DNA from: Henriciella algicola
Lineage (GTDB): Bacteria; Pseudomonadota; Alphaproteobacteria; Caulobacterales; Hyphomonadaceae
Reading direction: 5' to 3'
NCBI RefSeq assembly: GCF_003576245.1
Contig: NZ_QWGA01000008.1
Coordinates: 124,001-188,000 of the forward strand
DNA length: 64,000 nucleotides
Position numbers and translations under genes: made by a program. How positions within the stretch are numbered: position 1 is the stretch's first letter; each line of letters starts with the position of its first letter. Below are positions 59,374-64,000 of this stretch, piece by piece. Under the pieces are notes generated by a model. It searched no databases. It was not told the DNA's origin and worked only from the letters and a program-made list of their open reading frames with translations.

Positions 59374-60495
59374 CTAGCCCTTAGGCTTGAACCAGTCGGG
59401 CAGCTTGTAGGTCATGCCGAGGTCCTGAGCGACCTGTTCATGCGTGATGTGGCCTTCAGCCACGGTGAGGCCATTGGCGAGGTGCGCGTTGGAGTTCAGC
59501 GCCTCATGCGTGCCCTTGTTCGCGATCTGCAGGACAAAAGGCAGCGTGGCGTTGTTCAGCGCGTAGGTTGATGTACGCGGCACGGCGCCCGGCATGTTGG
59601 CGACGCAATAGTGCAGGATGCCGTCGACATCATAGATGGGGTCTTCGTGCGTGGTCGGCTTCGAGGTCTCGAAACAGCCGCCCTGGTCGATGGCAATATC
59701 GACAAGCACAGCGCCCGGCTTCATCGTCTTAAGCTGCTCGCGGGAGATGAGCTTTGGCGCCGATGCGCCCGGGATCAGAACTGCGCCGATCACGAGGTCA
59801 GCTTCCTTCACGGCCGCATCAAGCGCTGCCTTGGTCGAATACATCGTCTTCACCAGACCGTTGAACTGGGCGTCGAGCTCTGCGAGGCGGTTATTGTTGC
59901 GGTCAAAGACGGTGACGTCGGCGCGCATGCCGACAGCGATTTCTGCGGCATTGGTGCCGGACACGCCGCCGCCAATGATGACGACTTTGGCAGGCTGCAC
60001 GCCGGGTACGCCGCCAAGCAGAAGACCGCGGCCGCGCTTCGTGCGCATCAGCGCCCAGGCCGCAACCTGCATGGACATACGACCGGCAACCTGGCTCATC
60101 GGGCGCAGAAGCGGCAGGCCGCCAGCGGGCTCGGTGACGGTCTCATAGGCGATGGCGGTACAGCCGGATTCGATCAGGCCTTTTGCCTGAACCGGATCGG
60201 GTGCGAGGTGCAGATAGGTAAAGAGCGTGTGCTCAGGCGTGAGGCGTGCGGTTTCCTCTGGCTGAGGCTCCTTTACTTTCACAATGAGCTCGGCAGACTT
60301 GAACACTGCGTCTGCGTCCGCGACGATTTTTGCACCGACATCGGTATAGGCTTCATCGGCAAAGCCGGAGCCGAGGCCCGCACCTTGCTGGACGAAAACT
60401 TCGTGGCCGGAATTGATGAGGTCGCCAACGCTCTCAGGCGTCAGGCCGACACGCGATTCCTGCTTCTTGATTTCAGTCGGCACACCAATGCGCAT
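59374..60495 (-). CDS. ald: Alanine dehydrogenase
   Basis: The 373-residue enzyme converts L-alanine to pyruvate with NAD. Motifs: [40 protein letters not shown] (substrate loop), [20 protein letters not shown] (NAD-binding), [20 protein letters not shown] and [20 protein letters not shown]. It is its own transcription unit; the phoB stop lies 127 bp upstream of its start. Confidence 0.96.
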   Translation of the reverse strand: MRIGVPTEIKKQESRVGLTPESVGDLINSGHEVFVQQGAGLGSGFADEAYTDVGAKIVADADAVFKSAELIVKVKEPQPEETARLTPEHTLFTYLHLAPDPVQAKGLIESGCTAIAYETVTEPAGGLPLLRPMSQVAGRMSMQVAAWALMRTKRGRGLLLGGVPGVQPAKVVIIGGGVSGTNAAEIAVGMRADVTVFDRNNNRLAELDAQFNGLVKTMYSTKAALDAAVKEADLVIGAVLIPGASAPKLISREQLKTMKPGAVLVDIAIDQGGCFETSKPTTHEDPIYDVDGILHYCVANMPGAVPRTSTYALNNATLPFVLQIANKGTHEALNSNAHLANGLTVAEGHITHEQVAQDLGMTYKLPDWFKPKG

Positions 60496-60621
60496 CGTCA
60501 GTCTCCTGCATAAGATTTCGCGGACGGTATGCGCTGTCAGGCGGTAAGTCTTGCCAATTCACATCGGCGCAGGAACACGTCGCGACAATAATTTCCCCGG
60601 CTTGGCGGGTCAGACAGAAGC

Positions 60622-61308
60622 CTAATTCGATCGCAAGGAATAACCAGCCGCGCGCACGGTCCGGATCGGGTCCTCGCCGCCCTTGCTCATCAGCGCCTTG
60701 CGGAGCCGGCCGACATGCACATCGACTGTCCGGACCTCGACATAGACGTCCGATCCCCAGACACCATCAAGGAGCTGCTCGCGAGAGAACACACGGCCCG
60801 GATGCTGGATGAAGTAATCAAGCAGACGAAATTCGGTCGGCCCGAGATGGATCTCTTCGCCATTGCGGCTGACTGTGTGCGTCGTCCGGTCGATGGAGAT
60901 GTCGCCCACGGTGACGCGGTCATCGACGAGGGCAGGGCGGATACGGCGGAGGACAGCGCGCACGCGGGCCATCAGCTCCGTCGTCGAGAATGGCTTGGTG
61001 ACATAATCGTCTGCGCCGGTATCGAGGCCTCGAATACGGTCGCTTTCTTCAGAACGGGCCGTCAGCATGATCACGGGCAGATTGGCGGTTTCAGACTTGG
61101 ATCGGATGCGGCGGCACACCTCGATGCCGGGCACCTTTGGCAGCATCCAGTCGAGCAGGACGAGATCTGGCAGGCGCTCCTCAAGCAGGAGCATCGCCTC
61201 GTCCCCATCGGGGGCGACGGCAGTGTCGTACCCTTCACGTTCCAGATTGTAGCGGAGCAGTTCGGCGACTGCTTTCTCGTCTTCAGCAATCAGGACGAAA
61301 GGCTTCAA
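60622..61308 (-). CDS. phoB: Phosphate regulon response regulator PhoB
   Basis: The 228-residue OmpR-type regulator controls the Pho regulon. The receiver domain has the phosphoacceptor Asp in LPDLVLLDWMLPKVPGIEVC, MLTARSEESDRIRGLDTGAD and the signature Lys in YVTKPFSTTELMARV. The winged-helix domain starts ISIDRTTHTVSRNGEEIHLG and reads LGPTEFRLLDYFIQHPGRVF, SREQLLDGVWG and VEVRTVDVHVGRLRKAL. It overlaps phoU by 4 bp (ATGA). PhoR is not seen and may lie beyond pst genes or elsewhere. Confidence 0.95.
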   Translation of the reverse strand: MKPFVLIAEDEKAVAELLRYNLEREGYDTAVAPDGDEAMLLLEERLPDLVLLDWMLPKVPGIEVCRRIRSKSETANLPVIMLTARSEESDRIRGLDTGADDYVTKPFSTTELMARVRAVLRRIRPALVDDRVTVGDISIDRTTHTVSRNGEEIHLGPTEFRLLDYFIQHPGRVFSREQLLDGVWGSDVYVEVRTVDVHVGRLRKALMSKGGEDPIRTVRAAGYSLRSN

Positions 61309-62009
61309 CGCTGCTCTCCCTCGTCATTGGCAAGCCGGGATTCGACCTTGGCGCCGGTCGTCGCTTCGCCGGTGACCATGTAGTAGACGGCCTTGGCGAT
61401 GTTGGTGGCGTGGTCGCCGATCCGCTCAAGGTTCTTCGCCATGAAGATCAGATGGGTGTTCGAGCCGATCTGGCGCGGGTCTTCCATCATATAGGTCAGC
61501 GTCTCGCGGAAGAGCGAGGTATAGTGGTCGTCGATATCGTCATCCATATCGAGCACCATTTTCGCCGCTTCGATGTCCTGGCGCAGATAGCAGTCCAGCG
61601 CCATCTGAAGCTGATGGGACACGGCGCGCGACATGCGCTCAATGCCTTTGACGGCGGCGCGGTTTTCGTCGCCGGTGAGTTCAAGACAGCGCTTCGCGAT
61701 GTTCTTGCAGAGGTCGCCAATACGTTCGATGTCGCCAGCCAGCTTCATGGCGCCGAGCACCGCGCGCAGGTCGCCCGCCATCGGATGGCGCAGGGCGATC
61801 AGGCGGATGATTGCGCGCTCGGCCTCGACTTCAAGTTCATCGATGGAGCGGTCGCGCTTGATGACGTCGCGGGCAAGCTCGAGGTCGAACGTCGCAACGG
61901 CGCGGCTCGCATCCATGATCATGCTCTCGGCAAGACCGCCCATGCGCAGGAGGTTTGCCGAAAGGTGCTCAAGCTCATCGGTAAAGGCTGTAACAATATG
62001 GTCAGGCAT
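61305..62009 (-). CDS. phoU: Phosphate signalling protein PhoU
   Basis: PhoU holds the Pst transporter and the PhoR kinase in the inactive state when phosphate is plentiful. The 234-residue protein has the two three-helix-bundle repeats, with DLCKNIAKRCLELTG and ERIGDHATNIAKAVYYMV (the conserved E(x)xxDxxxN/R metal-binding pattern) in the repeats. It lies between pstB (20 bp before) and phoB (4-bp overlap), the usual order. Confidence 0.95.
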   Translation of the reverse strand: MPDHIVTAFTDELEHLSANLLRMGGLAESMIMDASRAVATFDLELARDVIKRDRSIDELEVEAERAIIRLIALRHPMAGDLRAVLGAMKLAGDIERIGDLCKNIAKRCLELTGDENRAAVKGIERMSRAVSHQLQMALDCYLRQDIEAAKMVLDMDDDIDDHYTSLFRETLTYMMEDPRQIGSNTHLIFMAKNLERIGDHATNIAKAVYYMVTGEATTGAKVESRLANDEGEQR

Positions 62010-62029
62010 ATCGGGTGTCTCTCTGCCGC

Positions 62030-62851
62030 TTAACCGAAGCGGCCAGTGATATAGTCTTGCGTGCGGCCATGCTCAGGATTGGTGAAGATCCGTTCGGTAT
62101 CACCGTATTCAATAAGCTTGCCGAGATGGAAGAAGGCCGTCTTCTGCGAGACGCGAGCGGCCTGCTGCATGGAGTGGGTGACGATCACGATGCAGTAGCG
62201 CTCACGCAGCTCGTCGATCAGCTCCTCGATCTTGGCGGTCGCAATCGGGTCGAGGGCCGAGCACGGCTCGTCCATCAGAATGACTTCTGGGCTGACAGCG
62301 ATGGCGCGCGCAATACAGAGGCGCTGTTGCTGGCCGCCGGAGAGACCGGTGCCCGGTGCCTGCAGGCGGTCTTTCACTTCTTCCCAGAGACCGGCCTTGC
62401 GAAGCGAGTTCTCGACGACCTCGTCCATCTCTGCCTTGCCGGAGGCGAGGCCATGGATGCGCGGACCGTAGGCGATATTGTCATAGATCGATTTCGGGAA
62501 CGGGTTCGGCTTCTGGAACACCATGCCGACGCGCGAACGCAGCAGGACCGGGTCTATGGCCGGGTCATTGATGTTCGCGCCGTCCATGAAGATCTTGCCG
62601 GTGACCTTGGCCGACTCGATCGTGTCATTCATGCGGTTCATGCAGCGCAGGAAGGTCGATTTGCCACAGCCCGATGGGCCGATGAAGGCGGTCACAGACC
62701 GGTCTTCGATCTCGAGCGAGATGTCTTCGATGGCCCGCTTGTCGCCGTAATAGACGTCAATGTTCTGGCAATCGACCTTGATTGGCGCAGAGGCGGTGTC
62801 TGCACGAGCGGAGGATTTGGTCTGGGTGAAGTGTTCCATATTTCCGTCCAT
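62030..62851 (-). CDS. pstB: Phosphate ABC transporter ATP-binding protein PstB
   Basis: PstB drives high-affinity phosphate uptake. The protein of about 273 residues has Walker [10 protein letters not shown], the signature [20 protein letters not shown], Walker [13 protein letters not shown] and the switch His ([15 protein letters not shown]). The start is uncertain: ATG 62863 directly abuts the AGGAG, ATG 62851 is at 12 bases and ATG 62839 is also in frame; 62851 is used. It follows pstA; the longest form would overlap it by 7 bp. Confidence 0.93.
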   Translation of the reverse strand: MDGNMEHFTQTKSSARADTASAPIKVDCQNIDVYYGDKRAIEDISLEIEDRSVTAFIGPSGCGKSTFLRCMNRMNDTIESAKVTGKIFMDGANINDPAIDPVLLRSRVGMVFQKPNPFPKSIYDNIAYGPRIHGLASGKAEMDEVVENSLRKAGLWEEVKDRLQAPGTGLSGGQQQRLCIARAIAVSPEVILMDEPCSALDPIATAKIEELIDELRERYCIVIVTHSMQQAARVSQKTAFFHLGKLIEYGDTERIFTNPEHGRTQDYITGRFG

Positions 62852-62856
62852 GGTGA

Positions 62857-64000
62857 CTACCATCTCCTTTCAAAGCGGCGTCTGAGAATGATCGCGATCA
62901 AATTCATGAGAACGAGGAAGACGAGCAGCACGATAATTGCGGCTGCGGTCTGCGGTTCCCATGCGCGCTCTGCACCCGTCGACCACTTATAGATCAAAAC
63001 GGGCAATACCGTCGACTCGTCCATCGGGCCGTCGGGAACTTCTGCAACGAAGGCGACCATGCCGATGAGCAGAAGTGGGGCGGTTTCGCCGAGGGCGCGG
63101 GCCATGCCGATAATGGCGCCCGTCATGATACCTGGCGCTGCTAGCGGCAGCACATGATGGAAGACCGACTGGGTCTTCGATGCACCAACTCCTAGCGCTG
63201 CTGTGCGGATGGAAGGCGGCACAGCGGTAAGCGCTGCGCGCGATGCGATAATCACCGTCGGCAGGACCAGAAGGCCAAGTACAAGACCACCGACCAGCGG
63301 CACAGAGCGGGGCAGCCCCATGAAGTTGATGAAAACAGCTGCGCCAAGCAGGCCGAAGACAATCGACGGTACAGCGGCAAGATTGTTGATATTGACTTCA
63401 ATCAGTGCCGTCAGGCGGTTCTTCGGCGCGAACTCTTCAAGGTAGACCGCTGCAAAGATACCAACTGGGATGGCGAGGAGCGCCGTGACCAGCATGGTCA
63501 GAAGCGAGCCGATAATCGCTGCGGCCGTGCCGGCGAGTTCCGGATAGGTGCTGTCTGAATTGGTGAACAGGCTGGTGTTCAACACCGATTTAACGCGGCC
63601 TTGCGTCTGCAGGATCTTGGTCCAGGCAATCTGACGGTCAGTGACCGTGCGGTTTTCCTGGCTCTGCGCAAGAACGAGGGCCTCCATCTCGGCGCCTTCT
63701 GCAGGCAGCACGCGCGGACCGGCGAGATAGGTCAGCGATAGGTTGCGGCCTTCGGAGCTTTCCATCCGGTACCAGGTGTTGCCAGCCTTGATCAGGGCAA
63801 CGGCCGGAGCATCGTCGACATCGGTACGGGTGAGTTCGGTAAGCGCTGCGCTGAGCTTTTCAGCGTCGTCCTGCGAGGCCAGTGTCAGCGTGACGCCATC
63901 CTCGGTTGAGCCTTCTCCGGCTGCAACAGTGCCAATCTCGACAGATTTACGGGCGCTGACGCCGCCCTTTAGAAACAGATCAATGTCATCGGCAAGCGCG
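62857..64000 (-). CDS. pstA: Phosphate ABC transporter permease PstA (5' end beyond window)
   Basis: The frame stays open from its stop at 62857 to the right window edge, giving about 381 visible residues, so the N-terminus is missing. The C-terminal half holds the six membrane segments and the EAA-like loop ([40 protein letters not shown]). The edge-proximal part ([20 protein letters not shown] and on) is periplasmic and resembles the DUF3333 extension of alphaproteobacterial PstA. A methionine at 63765 is internal, not the start, because the reading frame and sequence pattern continue upstream. It precedes pstB. Confidence 0.93.
   Translation of the reverse strand, partial: ALADDIDLFLKGGVSARKSVEIGTVAAGEGSTEDGVTLTLASQDDAEKLSAALTELTRTDVDDAPAVALIKAGNTWYRMESSEGRNLSLTYLAGPRVLPAEGAEMEALVLAQSQENRTVTDRQIAWTKILQTQGRVKSVLNTSLFTNSDSTYPELAGTAAAIIGSLLTMLVTALLAIPVGIFAAVYLEEFAPKNRLTALIEVNINNLAAVPSIVFGLLGAAVFINFMGLPRSVPLVGGLVLGLLVLPTVIIASRAALTAVPPSIRTAALGVGASKTQSVFHHVLPLAAPGIMTGAIIGMARALGETAPLLLIGMVAFVAEVPDGPMDESTVLPVLIYKWSTGAERAWEPQTAAAIIVLLVFLVLMNLIAIILRRRFERRW

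Noticed and set aside
60496-60621. Pho box in front of ald or behind phoB
   Set aside because: No pair of CTGTCAT-like direct repeats at the right spacing; the promoter of the pst-pho block is presumably right of the window.
63765-63767. Start of pstA at the internal ATG 63765
   Set aside because: The frame stays open to the window edge and the upstream sequence codes for a plausible periplasmic extension, so the gene is cut by the window.

Overview
The window is 64 kb of GC-rich chromosomal DNA from an alphaproteobacterium, probably of the Caulobacterales/Hyphomonadaceae type. This placement is inferred from gene families and order: a DnaX that has lost its zinc cysteines, the DUF1476 F1-ATPase inhibitor (zeta) gene beside purC, a TIGR02301 protein, a short one-domain QueF, a eukaryote-like isocitrate dehydrogenase, and a phoB-phoU-pstB-pstA block in the order usual for alphaproteobacteria. 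Most of the window is core chromosome. I see no phage, insertion sequence, CRISPR array, rRNA or tRNA.

Layout. 1-5 kb: a truncated membrane gene, about 790 bp of gene-free DNA packed with nested palindromic repeats, a lipoprotein, a Sel1-repeat protein and a photolyase-like protein. 5.6-8.3 kb: dnaX-ybaB-recR. 8.4-13.3 kb: glutathione transferase, PQQ-type sugar dehydrogenase and a TonB-dependent receptor, all on the minus strand. 13.5-15.3 kb: the preQ0 operon queC-queE-queD with long gene overlaps. 15.3-22.6 kb: mostly minus-strand oxidoreductases (pirin, two SDRs, an MpaB-type protein, a nitronate-monooxygenase-like flavoprotein), an aspartyl protease and a Nudix hydrolase. 22.7-29 kb: patatin, rsmD, tadA, a DUF2975/HTH pair, an outer-membrane barrel, a TSUP permease, a second Nudix hydrolase and a PepSY protein. 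29-36.9 kb: a BlaI/M56 regulatory pair, a DEAD-box helicase, rpsD, PPK2 and a DUF2807 protein. 37-43.5 kb: rimO, an MFS/LysR pair, an alpha/beta hydrolase, an SDR, monothiol glutaredoxin and the ATPase inhibitor. 43.8-47.3 kb: purC and purS with a sulfotransferase between them and EthD-family and cysteine-rich small genes after them. 47.4-56.6 kb: icd, a degenerate zincin-like protein, trmJ, a hydroxyacid dehydrogenase, a TerB/J-domain protein, a voltage-gated cation channel, a Ca2+/Na+ antiporter and queF. 56.6-64 kb: a PhoD-like phosphatase, an RluD-type pseudouridine synthase, alanine dehydrogenase and the phosphate-regulon block phoB-phoU-pstB-pstA, which runs off the right end.

Links between genes. 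QueD, QueE and QueC (13.5-15.3 kb) and QueF (56.1 kb) together convert the GTP-derived precursor to preQ1 for tRNA queuosine. The QueD has Tyr where the usual catalytic Cys should be. PhoB, PhoU, PstB and PstA form the phosphate sensing and uptake module, with a PhoD-like phosphatase nearby. BlaI and M56 form a repressor/protease pair with two tandem dyads upstream and an unusual coiled-coil sensor tail. The voltage-gated channel carries a TMDGW selectivity filter that suggests Ca2+ permeation, and it sits about 650 bp from a Ca2+/Na+ antiporter gene.

The least explained DNA is in the spacers. A 22-26 nt hairpin module, whose stem ends change in a compensatory way between copies, is inserted in the loops of other palindromes, and some empty counterparts are still present. 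A second palindrome family occurs as inverted pairs at the 3' ends of genes.
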